A stretch of 64,000 nt of DNA from the NCBI GenBank assembly GCA_026315105.1, contig CM048753.1, forward strand, positions 72,952,147 to 73,016,146, given 5' to 3'. Source of the DNA: Locusta migratoria (taxonomy: Eukaryota > Arthropoda > Insecta > Orthoptera > Acrididae). Of the stretch, positions 43,650 through 54,738 are shown in pieces. Within the stretch, counting starts at the first letter, position 1, and each line of letters opens with the position of its first letter. The position numbers were made by a program, and so were the translations under genes. The notes under the pieces were generated by a model, which ran no database searches, was not told the DNA's origin, and was given only the letters and a program-made list of their open reading frames with translations.

Positions 43650-43657
43650 TGACGTCA
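43650..43657. promoter_or_regulatory. CRE-like TGACGTCA, left TIR
   Basis: Palindromic CREB/ATF consensus followed by TGACGTA. Repeated at 44551-44558 in the right TIR. Confidence 0.4.
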
Positions 43658-44550
43658 TTATGACGTATCCACACTATCGACGTCCAGAAGAGCGGCATAT
43701 CGACTTATGCGATCGTTCGAGACGCTGGTTTTGGGTGGAACAACATGCTTAATTCGACATTCTTTCTGAACTGCATACTTTTTTCCTTCGTAGTTTAGTG
43801 ACAAAACTAGGCCTTACTTAATATTGGTATCATGTTTTGGAAATCACTGACGGAAATTTCAGTAATTGTAAATTGAAAATTATGTCAGAAATAACGCAGA
43901 CCGAGCAGAGAGAACGACAACTTCACACATTTTCAAAGAAAAGAACTAGCATGTTGCAGCAACTTGGCCGTAGATGAGTACCCAGTTTTACGAATTGTTT
44001 TACCTGATGTTCGCAGAGCCTCTGTAACTAATGACTGTATTAATATCCAGCTCATTTGATTTATAATTTCGGCGAAAACATACATATACCTACGGCGACT
44101 ATATGCTGTTTTTGTATATTGCATATTTTGACATGTCCAAGTACACATTGTCGCTTCATAGCCTGGTAACCGTATTTTGTCCTCTTAGTTTAACGTAGAC
44201 TCCGTACTACAATGCAACTCGGTAGCATTTTTCGCTTAGAGAAAAAGTTTCCATTAGTTTTAAACACAACCTTCACAAATGGGCCACGATGACATCAGAT
44301 TTGGCTGAATAACGTTTCAGAGCTCACAGTGTAGGTCCTTTTTCGGGAAGTTTATAGCTTCTTACTTTCAAAAAAAGAAAGCAAAGTTATAGCTTCCGAA
44401 ACTGTAATGAATATACCATTACCAACTGAAGATATTATCAGCTACTCCTTTAATTCGTCTGCTACAATTGCAACCGCAGTTTTGCGTCTAGAACGACCAC
44501 ACAAGTCGATCATGGCTCCAGTCGTCTTCGATAGTGTGGATACGTCATAA

Positions 44551-44558
44551 TGACGTCA
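44551..44558. promoter_or_regulatory. CRE-like TGACGTCA, right TIR
   Basis: Same consensus, about 240 bp upstream of the THAP start codon and 40 bp upstream of the NRF1-like motif. Confidence 0.4.
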
Positions 44559-44597
44559 CGTCTGATTTTACCGAAGTGTAAATAGAATCACCCTTAG

Positions 44598-44623
44598 TGC
44601 GCATGCGCGGATCAGCCATCTTG
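44598..44623 (+). promoter_or_regulatory. NRF1-like and YY1-like promoter motifs
   Basis: TGCGCATGCGC (NRF1 palindrome) is followed by GCCATCTTG (YY1-type, reverse). Such pairs mark housekeeping-type start sites. No TATA box is visible. Initiation would then be between here and 44780. Confidence 0.5.
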
Positions 44624-44787
44624 AAAAGCAGTAAACGCGTGGTCACTCCCTACTCTGTGGCGTGGTAATGCGCCGTCTTTGTTTTAAAATTCTGTATTTT
44701 AACTGCCTAAATCGCATAAAAGTAAACAAGTATTTCGTACAGTGAAAAGAACTGTGTGTCAGTAGTTGGAGCTGTTCCGTTTTTATT

Positions 44788-44897
44788 ATGAGCATCAATA
44801 AAAAAGACGGCCGATGGTGTTCAGCACCTAATTGCCGCAATAATTCGAATACAAATAAGGATAAAAGTTTCTTCACCTTCTCAAAAGATGCCGAGCA
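44788..44897 (+). CDS. Candidate first coding exon of a THAP-domain protein
   Basis: ATG at 44788, preceded by an in-frame TGA near 44741, opens a frame reading MSINKKDGRWCSAPNCRNNS and then a Lys-rich stretch to SFFTFSKDAE. This matches the start of a THAP zinc finger: C-x2-4-C near the N-terminus, a Ser-Phe-x-Phe-Pro/Ser-Lys-Asp segment, with Trp, Pro and C-x2-H expected later. The frame meets a consensus splice donor GTAAGT at 44898, splitting a codon after two bases. The remaining THAP half is not found within the next kilobases, so intron 1 would be long, which is normal in such genomes. THAP domains also occur in P-element-type transposases, so host gene versus transposon origin is open. 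Confidence 0.55.
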
Positions 44898-45129
44898 GTA
44901 AGTGAACGTCGCTATATGTGCAGTGAAAGTTAAATGTTATCAGTTTCGAATGAGAGTAATGTGTGCGTAATTATTAAAAGTAGCCTCGCTTCTTCTCTTG
45001 ACGATAACTCTCGCTGTTGCTGTTGCTGCAGCAGTTGAACAGCATCGAAATTGTTGAAGTACATTTATATTTTATAAGTTTAACGTTCCAGGGAATAATA
45101 TAAAATGAATGACAAAGAATAGTGCGTAA
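44898..45129. other. possible start of THAP intron 1
   Basis: Begins with the GTAAGTG donor. A GCTGTTGCTGTTGCTGCAG patch lies near 45011. No second THAP exon seen. Confidence 0.35.
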
Positions 45130-45300
45130 GTAGGCAGGTAAAATTTTACTTACGGCATTGGAGGCGTAGTGTGCTAATGTTGGCAACGAATGCTCTTCGG
45201 ATACTCAAACAAATAGATTAAGGGGAATAATTATTTTATGCTGTTCCTGCTCTGTGGTTGACAGATTCCTCTATATGCCCTTCTCCGATCAGTAAATTAA
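45130..45300 (-). repeat. Family R, single arm
   Basis: GTAAAATTTTAC, TGTTGGCAAC and CTGCTCTGTGGTTGACAG occur in this order, as in the arms of the foldback at 52.5-52.9 kb. Confidence 0.7.
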
Positions 45301-45310
45301 GCAAAAACAA

Positions 45311-45552
45311 CTTTTATATATGCCCAGACGTCATTAGTTCTGTGTAATCGCGTTGTACTGCTACGTCTGACTCAATATTTTGTGCGAATTTATTCGTGTC
45401 AAATAAAACCTGTCAGTTGTAAAGTCACTTTCTTGTTTATAACTAATTTCCCACACATAACTCCGCGTTATTTGGAATTTTTCTAGAGATAAGCACCAAA
45501 TAAAACGATCATCGATTCCACTGTACATTTCCGTAGTTTTACGAAAATTTAG

Positions 45553-45587
<35 letters not shown>

Positions 45588-45904
45588 CGTTGGATTACAA
45601 TTAAGTGCAAGAAGATGGCGCAAAATAGATGAAAGCCGTTTCCTTTCGTAAAAGTCGATGAGATTAGCTGTAGTTCGTAAAAACTCCATTTTCAGCCAAA
45701 GTACTAAGTGGCTATAGTTCCGCGTTTACTGCTTTTCAATATGGCGTCGAGCGCAACGGTTGGTAACACACAGATCAAAGGCGCTGACCCCAGCTTTCCC
45801 TTCTGTATGCTCCCTATTCTGTGGCTTAAGGTTCGACAATCGTTCGTAATAACAAAGAAGAAGCCAGAAACGGTGCACAGTAGGAAGGATTCTGGAATTT
45901 TGTT
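45311..45904. other. no gene; T-run
   Basis: About 31 T lie at 45557-45587. A frame at 45708-45938 shows no recognisable domain. Confidence 0.45.
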
Positions 45905-45965
45905 CTTTTTATGGTCTTCAGTGGGGAGACTGGTTTGATGCAGCTCTCCATCCAGCTCATGAGCA
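45905..45965 (-). mobile_element. RTE 3'-end scrap
   Basis: The plus strand reads ATGGTCTTCAGTGGGGAGAC and GGTTTGATGCAGCTCTCCA, the conserved C-terminal/3' end of the RTE family on the minus strand. Confidence 0.8.
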
Positions 45966-45981
45966 AGGCTTACGTGCAACC

Positions 45982-46095
45982 GGATGATCAAATAGTCAGT
46001 GTAAATGTGAAAACTTCATAAATCACGTAATAATATAGATAGAGAGGTAAAAATTGACACACATGCTTGGAACGACATGGAGTTTTATTAGAACT
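45982..46095 (+). mobile_element. Single end of the long-TIR element
   Basis: GATGATCAAATAGTCAGTG and TAGATAGAGAGGTAAAAATT match the TIR of 36740-37385. The rest is missing. Confidence 0.75.
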
Positions 46096-46261
46096 AAAGA
46101 AAACTATCCATGAGGTCATAATTGGCTTTATAAGACAAGCACAGGAGGAAACAAGTTAGTATTCCCGGAGGAAGGCTTGTGAAACAGATCCGAAACGTTG
46201 CAAATATCTGATCGTCATGACGCGGCAAATAGCTAAGAAGAATTTTAATTTCTTTAGGTCT

Positions 46262-47240
46262 AAACTTGTACAAAAGCCAGACCGCAGTTATTAGACTCGA
46301 AGGGCATGAAAGGGAAGCATCAGTTGGGAAGGGAGTGAGACAGGGTTGTAGCCTTTCTCCGATGTTATTCAATTTGTACATTGAGCAGGCGGTGAAGGAA
46401 AGCAAAGGAAATGTTGGAATAGGGATTAAAGTTCAGGGGGAAGAAATAAAAACATTGCGTTTTGCTGATGACATTGTAATTCTGTCAGAGACAGCGAAAG
46501 ACCTGGAAGAGCAGTTGAATGGAATGGACAGTGTGTTGAATAGAGCGTATAAAATGAACATTAACAAGAGCAAAACAAAAATAATGGAATGTAGTCTTAG
46601 AAAATCAGGCGATGCCGAAGGAATTAGATTAGGTAATGAGACAGTGAAGGTGGTAGATGAGTTTTGTTACTTGGGTAGTAAAATAACATGCGATGGTCGC
46701 AGTACAGAGGATATAAAATGCAGAGTGGCAATGGGAAGAAAAGCATTTTTTAAAAGAGAAATTTGCTAACATCAAATATTAATTTAAGGGTAAGGAAGTC
46801 TTTTCTGAAGGCATTTGTGTGGAGTGTTGCCTTGTACGGGAGTGAAACATGGACGATAAGCAGTGCGGACAGGAAGAGAATAGAGGCTTTTGAAATGTGG
46901 TGCTACAGAAGAATGCTGAAGATTAAGTGGGTAGATCACATAACTAATGAAGAGGTACTGAACAAAATTGGCGACAAAAGGAATTTTTGGTATACCCTGA
47001 CTAAAAGAAGGGATCGCTTGGTAGGACACATTCTTAGACATCGAGGAATCGTAAATTTAGCATTGGAGGGAAGTGTTTGGGGTAAAATTCGCAGAGGGAG
47101 ACCAAGAGACGCGTATAGTAAGCAGATTCAAGTGGATGTGGGTTGCCGTTCTTATGAGGAGATGAAAAGGCTTGCTCAGGATAGAGTAGGGTGGAGAGCT
47201 GCATCAAACCAGTCCCCGGACTGAAGACCATAACAACAAT
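46262..47240 (+). pseudogene. RTE-type LINE, RT motif B to 3' end
   Basis: Starts LYKSQTAVIRLEGHEREAS, passes motif B (RQGCSLSPMLFNLYIEQA), motif C (LRFADDIVILSE) and CYLGSKITCDGRSTEDIK. It loses frame by a one-base deletion in an A/T run near 46750, then continues to the C-terminal RAASNQSPD at 47224. About 95% like the minus-strand copy at 37.8 kb. The 5' end is truncated within RT. Confidence 0.9.
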
Positions 47241-47394
47241 AACTAATTTATAATATTTGGTTTGTATATTTACGATGTCTCTTCAAATTTAATGTCCAGG
47301 ATTGCTCTTCTTTGTAGTTTTTCTGCTCATATTGAGTTATTATTATTAGTTTTTTTTTCATTATTATTAATTTCGTATCATAGTTCCCTCCATT

Positions 47395-48020
47395 GACAGG
47401 CCGTAAACTCCACAAAATACCTAGGAATTACAATTAGTTTAGACCTAAACTGGAAAGAACACGTAGATAATATCGTGGGAAAGGCGAACCAGAGACTGCG
47501 TTTTATTGGCAGAACCCTTAAAAGATGCAACAGAACTACTAAAGAAACTGCATACACTACGCTTGTCCGTCCATTTTTGGAGTATTGCAGCCCAGTGTCG
47601 GATCCTTATCAGGTGGGTTTGACAGAGGACATGGAAAGAGTCCAAAGAAGGGCAGCTCGTTTCGTATTGTCACGATACAGGGGAGACAGCGTTACGGAAA
47701 TGATTCAGGATCTGGGATGGGAATCATTACAACAACGGCGCTTATCGCTGCTGCGTGGGCTACTTGCGAAACTCCAATCGCCAACATTCTCCTCCGAATA
47801 CGAAAATATATTGTTGACTCCCACTTACATAGGTAGAAATGATCATCAGAATAAAATACGAGAAATCAGAGCTCGAACAGAGAGATTCATGTGTTCTTTC
47901 TTCCCGCGCACTATTCGAGAATGGAATGGGAGATACATAGTATAATTGTGGTTCGATGAACCCTCTGCAAGGCACTTAAATGTGATTTGCAGAGTATCCC
48001 ATGTAGATGTTGATGTAGAC
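47395..48020 (+). pseudogene. LINE-J 3' fragment
   Basis: Motif E (KYLGITISLDLNWKEHVDN), then a 156-codon open frame from GKANQRLRFIGRTLKRCN through RRAARFVLSRYRGDSVTEMI to WNGRYIV. It ends with the AAGGCACTTAAATGTGATTT 3' UTR and GATGTTGATGTAG tail. It is 5' truncated after the RT active site. 5-10% different from 33.5 kb. Confidence 0.88.
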
Positions 48021-49296
48021 GTTTGTTTATAAACACTATACATTTAGATTTGACAGAATTTCAGCGATGTAAGCTATGAACAAAGATCGCAATATTTTTA
48101 GGGAATATTAGTCATGTAACCTGAATGTATAACTCTGGTGTCTGAGCATAGAATTGCAGCGTGCCTGCACCTTCTTATGTTTTGCATACGCTTTCCCACT
48201 GTCCGCCATTCTTAAATTTAGCAAACGACTTTCCATCAGTTATTACGTAACCAAGAATTGTTTGCTTACCTATCTATTTGGAATTTCAGTCAGTATGTGA
48301 TGTAATAGGAAACGGGAGCGAAATCGAACCGTATTTTCTTTTCATTTTATTGTAATATTTCATAGTAACCATATTTGAATTCGGCGAGAAACTAGATATA
48401 AACATTTACAGCTGGCATACTCAGATGGTTGAAGTTCATTATCCAGGTAGCATAGAGATCAATGGAATATTAATATCTGTGGTTGTATAAAACACCGAAA
48501 TATTTGATGCTTGTTTTCATAGAGTAGAAATATCTCTGGAGTGAAGATAGCAATCTGCGCATGTTGTCAACATTGAGCTGGGATTGTCACTTGATCTAGG
48601 GACGACGCTGTTCGTTAATTCACACTGAGCATCGTGTCACGTCACGCCGTGTTACGGTTTCTCGGTAACAGGTGTCGTCTGGTAACATCAAAAGTTAATC
48701 GAATTTCGTCACGCTCTGTATTGTGATAGTTGCTGATTTTGTTTCTTAATTTTCAGTTTATGACTAGGATTTGTTTCCTTTGTAATCTCTGAATGTAACA
48801 CTAGCTACGAACAGTTTTCTTTTTCCATTGAGTATTGTCGCAGAAGGTATGTCAGATATCTCAAAATTTAAACTTGGTGAGGTGAACACAGCTGCTTTTC
48901 CTCTGTGTAAGAACACAATTTAACGAAACATATTTCATCAATTAAGTGAAAAATTCAATCAAATGAAGGACAAAAGTACAGTTGTTTATGACATTTGTTA
49001 CACAAGAGAAAATCTCAATGGAAAAGATAAAACAAGCGCTGTTTGTTCCCTTACAAATATTGCTTTATGTGTCTGTATATTGGCCTATGGTTTCGCTAGA
49101 AAATCCATGTCAGTAGCTTGGAATGATGTTTTTCTTCTCAGCACTTTCCCACATACAACTGATCGTGAACATGACTTTCTAGACCTTTACTTTGATTATT
49201 AATTAATTTCACCGTTGTTATTTTCTCGAATATGACACTACACTCCTACGTTTATATCACAGTTGGTAGTTCTTAGCCCCACTTATAATGCTCGGC
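48021..49296. other. AT-rich, no gene supported
   Basis: An 80-codon frame at 48963-49202 lacks any recognisable domain or gene context. No repeats shared with the rest of the window. Confidence 0.5.
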
Positions 49297-49308
49297 ACAG
49301 GGCTAAGA

Positions 49309-49502
49309 GCCGGCCGCGGTGGCCGAGGGGACTGAGGCGCTGCAGTCACGGTCTGCACGGCCACTACGGTCGGGGATTCGAATCCCCCCTCTGGCATGGA
49401 TATTTGTGCCGTCCTTAGCATTAGCTAGTTCATAAGCAGTTTGTAAGTTTAGGGACTGATGACCCCGTAGTTAAGTCCCATAAGCTATACAAACATTTTT
49501 GA
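49309..49502 (+). mobile_element. SINE-A, full length
   Basis: Perfect 12-bp duplication ACAGGGCTAAGA (49297-49308 and 49503-49514). Confidence 0.95.
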
Positions 49503-49645
49503 ACAGGGCTAAGAAAGTTGAAGTGACGTAACGTGTAAATGGACGTGATGTTGTCATGATATGGCGTGACGGCCATTGTTAAGTATCCTTTTGCTTTCCG
49601 CAAAGTTGAAAGGTTACGTTGCTTTTCATTCATTTGTTTATTCTG

Positions 49646-50408
49646 TAAAAGTGCAGTTTATGCGGCAGCGGCTAGCCGTCGCGCTCGCTAGGTTAGGAAC
49701 GGCAGAGCAGCCAATCAGAAGTCTCGATGCCGCGGCCAATAAGAAACAGCGTTACAATTGTACTATGTAAACAAATCGAAACGTTGTATGCAAAAGTTTT
49801 TGGCGATCAACAAGTTACAGTTGCTGTCAATATGGGTGTCACTTGATCACTGTTTCGAATATATCATACAATAAATAAAACATGCTATACCTGCTCTAAG
49901 GTTGACAGGTTCTTGTATGTACCCTTGTCCGGTCAGTAAAAGTCATTGCGGTAATTTCCAAGAATGATTGCAATCGAGGTAGCTCGGACTTAAATTATAT
50001 ATCGAGCGCACAACTGTAAATCGATTGAGTGTTTCTGAACCGGAGATTCGGGCGCTACGTGCCCTCACATACTAAAAGAAACCCTCTCGTTTAACCTATA
50101 CCTAACATAATTATCACTGTTTCGTACAGATCATAAAACATATAAAACATGCTATACCTGCTCTATGGTTGACTGCTGTGGTGTCAATACGACAATTATC
50201 TAATAATCTCTTATAAATCGAAAATCAATTACAATCAGACAAACGCCGCACCGAAATCCTCGAATAAACTTCGAAACTGACGACAAATTTACTCGTCATG
50301 AAACACGCAATCTTATTGGCCGGCATAACTCGACTCCTGATTGGCTGCTCTGCCGTTCCTAATCTAGCGAGCGCGACGGCTAGCCGCTGCCGCATAAACT
50401 GCACTTTA
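49646..50408. mobile_element. TIR element with CCAAT boxes
   Basis: Arms of about 85 bp from AAAGTGCAGTTTATGCGGCA, inverted at the right end. Each arm carries an AGCCAATCAG NF-Y-type box and CpG-rich GCCGTCGCGCTCGC. The interior contains family R scraps (49880-49935, 50148-50175) and a GGTAATTTCCAAGAATG end-like word (49950). Confidence 0.7.
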
Positions 50409-51113
50409 ACCGTTTATTCTTAATAGTATAGGTGAATTACCTTTGTTGTTATATGCGTTAACAGAAATATTTTTGTGGAAAATATATCCAGTTGCTTCAT
50501 TTAGTCTTACTTAATACTTATGTTACTTACTGAGAGACTGTGCGTAGAAAGCACGAAGTATATGCAAAGTGTGTTACCAGTATACAAATTTCGTTTTTGC
50601 TTCCAAAAAGGAGAAAATACACAAAAAATCGAATAGGTAAGAATCAGTTTGTCTCATGGTCCATGTCCCTATTCTTAAAGACACTTCCGAAGACACTGGC
50701 TTACTAGCGAGTCATTTAGCAAAACCCTGGGAGTTTAGTTGTCTTGCATAATCTGACGTTGAAACGTGATAATTCGTTCGAGAATTGCTGAAAACAACGA
50801 ATCTGAATGTAGAATAAAGTTAGTTTCAAGAGACTGATGTATAGCATAGCATAAGTTCACGACAAATTAGACAATGCTCTACCAAACTTCTAACAGTAAC
50901 CCGTTAATAAAATTTATATTTTTTGAGTATTGCCATTCATAGGTTAATATTAATCTGGATGATTTCGTAATAGTATTTTCATATGCATATCAGCGGTTAT
51001 AAAATACACAATCAGTTCTAAGGATCGAAAACTGAGAAATAAGGAATGGCTTTAATAAAATAATAGAATTTTCATTATTCACTCAGTATGTATTTCAAAT
51101 TTATTATACCTTT
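50409..51113. other. AT-rich, nothing recognised
   Basis: No supported frame or repeat. Confidence 0.5.
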
Positions 51114-51121
51114 CAATTCGC

Positions 51122-51690
51122 GGTAATTTCCAATAAAGCACACACACGAAGGTGTACGGTCGGAATTAATATATATCGAATGTCGATTACTCGGCTATAC
51201 ACGCGCGGGATGATTAAATATGTGGTTATTTACTAATGTGTCATAACGTACAAATACATTTTTTACTACAAATCTACCGATATTAAAAAAAAATGTTACT
51301 TCACTTGCGAGATTTGTAAATAGGGATATTTACTAATCTGTCATAATCTACAAATACTTTATTTTACTACAAATCCACCGGTAACAACGATGTTACTTTA
51401 ATCGCGAGCTGAGTGAATACCGATATTTACTAATGTATCATACGTACAAATATGTTTCATTACTAGAAATCTCCCGATAACAGAGGACTTACTGTACTTA
51501 CTTTATAATGAGCGAAGTAGTAGTCTTGAAGTACTCTATCAGTTGTGCATGCACTTTCTTAATTAAAAGACGCTAATGAAATACGTACTCCAAACTTAAT
51601 AAGAGGTGTGACAATACTGACGCAATCGACGTTCTTTATATATCGATTCCGGCCGTACTACTTCGAGTGTAAACATTCTTGGAAATTACC
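51122..51690. mobile_element. hAT-like MITE, 569 bp
   Basis: Ends GGTAATTTCCAA and TTGGAAATTACC, with longer imperfect TIRs (GTACGGTCGGAATTAATATA vs a similar inverted block at 51605-51660). Flanks CAATTCGC and CAAATCGC give a 7/8 match, suggesting an 8-bp target duplication. Confidence 0.7.
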
Positions 51691-51779
51691 CAAATCGCTT
51701 AATGACTTCAATGATATACGGTTCAAATTATGAATTTGCACTTAACATGCGAGAATATTCAGTTATACTGACACAATTC

Positions 51780-52391
51780 GGTAATTTGGAAGGACCGTTG
51801 TATATCGCTTCGGACGGCCTGCTATCGATAATGACGGACTATCGATAGTTGCGTAGTGTCAATTTGTATCGAACATGCGAGCATCAGAATGCTATCGTAG
51901 TTTGTTTACTCGCAAGCGTAGGCGAAATCAGTTGCCTTTATGATATAGGAGAAAATTGTTTAGCTTAGATCATGATAATACCTTTCTGAACCAAAATTCG
52001 CATACTTAAAAAAAATAATAATAAAATAAAATTGTTTAACCTAAATCTAAACTTCTTAAGGATGCGCTACTGATCAGTTTTTTAAGTGAAATAGCGTACA
52101 CCACCATAATACCTTTATGAACTGAAGATTTCATACAGATCATAAAATAAATAATACATGCTACACCTGCCCTATGGTTGACAGGTTCTTGTATGTACCC
52201 AACAGCATTAATTATTTAATTTGTTTATAAACGTCTAAACGAATATCTGTTTTCATATGTCCGCCAACATTTGTTTCTTACGACACAGCGACGTTCGTAT
52301 ATTTGATATACGACACTGCGATACTCGCGTCTTCGATACAAATCGATAGTAGGCCGTCCGAAGCGATATACAACGGTCCTTCCAAATTACC
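51780..52391. mobile_element. Related TIR element, ~612 bp
   Basis: GGTAATTTGGAAGGACCGTT plus GTATATCGCTTCGGACGGCC is inverted at 52340-52391, nearly identical over 50 bp. Flanks CACAATTC/CACAGTTC match 7/8. Family R scrap at 52150-52200 inside. Confidence 0.75.
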
Positions 52392-52499
52392 CACAGTTCA
52401 CCTGTACAGAAATACGGTTAAATTTTACATACGGCCTCGGCAACAAAATGTTAGCAACAAAATGCTCAATTTACGAGGAAAATTAACTGGCTGACTAAG

Positions 52500-52925
52500 C
52501 ATGAGTACATGCAAGAAACTGTCAGCCACAGAACAGGAACAACATTTATTTCACGGTCAACACGAGAAATTATTCCCTCTCATTCTGTGTGATTAAGTTT
52601 TCGAAGACAGTTAAAACGTTGTTGCTAACATCAACACACTACGTCGGCGAGCTAGTAGGTAAAATTTTACGTAGAATTACCAGTTGTCATATATATTCAG
52701 CAGGGATTGCCAGTTGCTACGTGTGAGTCACCTTGGGGTAAAATTTTACGACGATTCTCGCCGGAATCCAGTGCCTATGTTGGCAACATTTGAACAATGA
52801 AGTGTAGAATTTTTCACGAGCTAAAGGGTAAGTGTTATTGCTGCTCTTTCAGTCGCAGAAAAATTAATACTGTACCTGCTCTATGGTTGACAGGGTCTTG
52901 TATGTACCCTTGTCCGTCCAGAAAG
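52500..52925. mobile_element. Family R foldback element
   Basis: Arms inverted around 52704. GTAAAATTTTAC is at 52659 and 52738, GTTGCTAAC pairs with GTTGGCAAC, and CTGTCAGCCACAGAACAGG pairs with CTGCTCTATGGTTGACAG. The arms are diverged, so it is old. Confidence 0.7.
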
Positions 52926-53062
52926 AAATAATTTTCGTTGTAATTGAAGTTGTCAAGACAAAACATCTATTGGTCTTCTGGGTTGCCGCCATTAACCATT
53001 GTTGCCAACATAACCACTAAACACCGGCGAGAAACGTCGTACAATTTAACCCACCTTGGAGT

Positions 53063-53734
53063 TCAAATGTTCAAATGTTTTTAGTACTTATGGGACTTAA
53101 CTGCGGGGTCATCAGTCCCTAAGCTTACAAACTACTTATGAACTAGCTAAGACTAAGACTAAGACTCTCCCCTCTATCGCGATAATACAAAACGAGCTGC
53201 TCTTGTCTGAACTTTCTCTAAATCGTACGTCAATACCACTTGGTTCGGATCCCACAATGCGCAACAGTGCTCCAAAATAGGACACACCTGTGTATTGTAG
53301 GCAGTTTCTTATTAGAACTGTTGCATCTTCTAACTGTTCTGCCAGTGACACGTAAGCTTTGATTCGCCTTCCCAACAATATTTTTTATATGTTCATTCAA
53401 ATTTAAGTTATTGGTAATTGTTATCTCAAAGTATTTAGTTGAATTTACTGACTATTGATTTGATAGTTTGTTGAATTGGGTTAGCCGATTAGTAATGAAT
53501 ATTTTTGTTTATTCTCGGCAAATTTTGCCGATTTTTGTAGCGTATTTTTCGTCTCAATTGTTTTGTCTTCATGTTTTCTCTCACAAACACACTAATTAAA
53601 AATTAATAAACACGTAAAAATTAGTATAAAATGGCACAAATATCCACGCCCGAGGGGGGATTCGAACCCCCGACCGTAGTGGCCGTGCAGACCGTGACTG
53701 GGATCGCCTCAGTCCCCTCGGCCACCGCGGCCGG
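53063..53734 (-). mobile_element. SINE-A split by a LINE-J piece
   Basis: Tail half at 53063-53151, head half at 53631-53734. The whole is bounded by a perfect 13-bp duplication CCCACCTTGGAGT (53050-53062 and 53735-53747), so one SINE was later interrupted. Confidence 0.92.
53152..53630 (-). pseudogene. LINE-J internal piece inserted in SINE-A
   Basis: Matches the plus-strand relic at 59693-60140. It reads from a shared AT-rich leader (TTAATTTTTAATTA) through GRRIKAYVSLAEQLEDATVL to the RRAARFV/RYRG region, where it stops without a 3' end. Lack of the LINE 3' end makes ordinary target-primed insertion unlikely. Confidence 0.8.
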
Positions 53735-53827
53735 CCCACCTTGGAGTAGCATCTCTTATGATTCGTCGTAGAATACGCAGAAATTGGAGAAACTGCAATG
53801 GTGAAGATCAGAAAGGATATGTCGTGA

Positions 53828-54029
53828 GCCGGCCGCTGTGGCCGAGGAAACTGAGGCGCTCCAGTCACGGTCTGCACGGCCACCAGGGTCTGGGGTTCGA
53901 AACCCCCCCCCCCGGGCATGGATATTTGTGCCGTCCTAGTTCGTAAGTAGTTCATAAGTAGTTTGTAAGTTTAGGGACTGATGACCCCGTAGTTAAGTCC
54001 CATAGACTATACAAACATTTGAACATTTT
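53828..54029 (+). mobile_element. SINE-A, full length
   Basis: Perfect 12-bp duplication GATATGTCGTGA (53816-53827 and 54030-54041). A C-run of eleven alters the B-box side. Confidence 0.95.
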
Positions 54030-54041
54030 GATATGTCGTGA

Positions 54042-54517
54042 ATTCGTAAACTGTATTTTACCCGTGCCAAATCACAAGTAATTGTCACAGCTACCACAAA
54101 GTAGCGTTCACAGAAATCACTGTAATCGGACAGTCACTGTTTAGTCCATCCTCATTACAGACAAAGTAACTTCGTCCAGAGATCACGTGACCATAACGGC
54201 AATAGATGTTGAAAAAATCCATTCGGCCCATCTCAATGCTCACTCTAAAGATATTTCTACTCTATGCTCCTTTTCAGCGATATAATTTATTCTAATATCT
54301 TTGCTCAACTTGAAGTGTCTTTTATGAAATCAATAAATTTTTCTAAATATCATTTTGTGCTTTAAATCTATTGTCGCGTTAAGAAATAAATATCCACAAG
54401 ACCATGGGTATATATATTTCAAGTTCTTCCAGATACACATTACGATTCCCTTGAGTACACGATGTAGAATTTTCATAGCTTTTTCTATTCTTTACGCTTT
54501 GTGTTTATAATCATGTG
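54042..54517. other. no gene recognised
   Basis: AT-rich DNA between two SINEs. Confidence 0.5.
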
Positions 54518-54528
54518 AGAGAAGTAGA

Positions 54529-54727
54529 GCCGGCCGCGGTGGCCGAGGGGACTGAGGCGCTTCAGTCACGGTCTGCACGGCCACTACTGTAGGGGGTTCG
54601 AATCCCCCCTCGGGCATGCATATTTGTGCCGTCCTAGTTCGTAAGTAGTTCATAAGTAGTTTGTAAGTTTAGGGACTGATAACCCCGTAGTTAAGTCCCA
54701 TAAGCTTTACAAACATTTGAACATTTC
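54529..54727 (+). mobile_element. SINE-A, full length
   Basis: Perfect 11-bp duplication AGAGAAGTAGA (54518-54528 and 54728-54738). Confidence 0.95.
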
Positions 54728-54738
54728 AGAGAAGTAGA

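Larger units (their letters stand above)
43615..44593. mobile_element. TIR element with CRE-type sites, 979 bp
   Basis: Ends GGGTGATTCTATTTACACTT and complement, with ~70-bp TIRs that each contain TGACGTCATTATGACGTA. No convincing target duplication. The interior is non-coding. It lies directly upstream of the motifs at 44598. Confidence 0.85.

Noticed and set aside
46180..46215. CCGGAGGAAGGCTTGTG...CCGAAACGTTGC as a further hammerhead-like motif
   Set aside because: It recalls Penelope end motifs, but the CUGANGA core is missing and no stem I can be drawn.
48963..49202. 80-codon frame in AT-rich DNA
   Set aside because: No recognisable motif, splice context or neighbouring exon. Expected by chance at this length.
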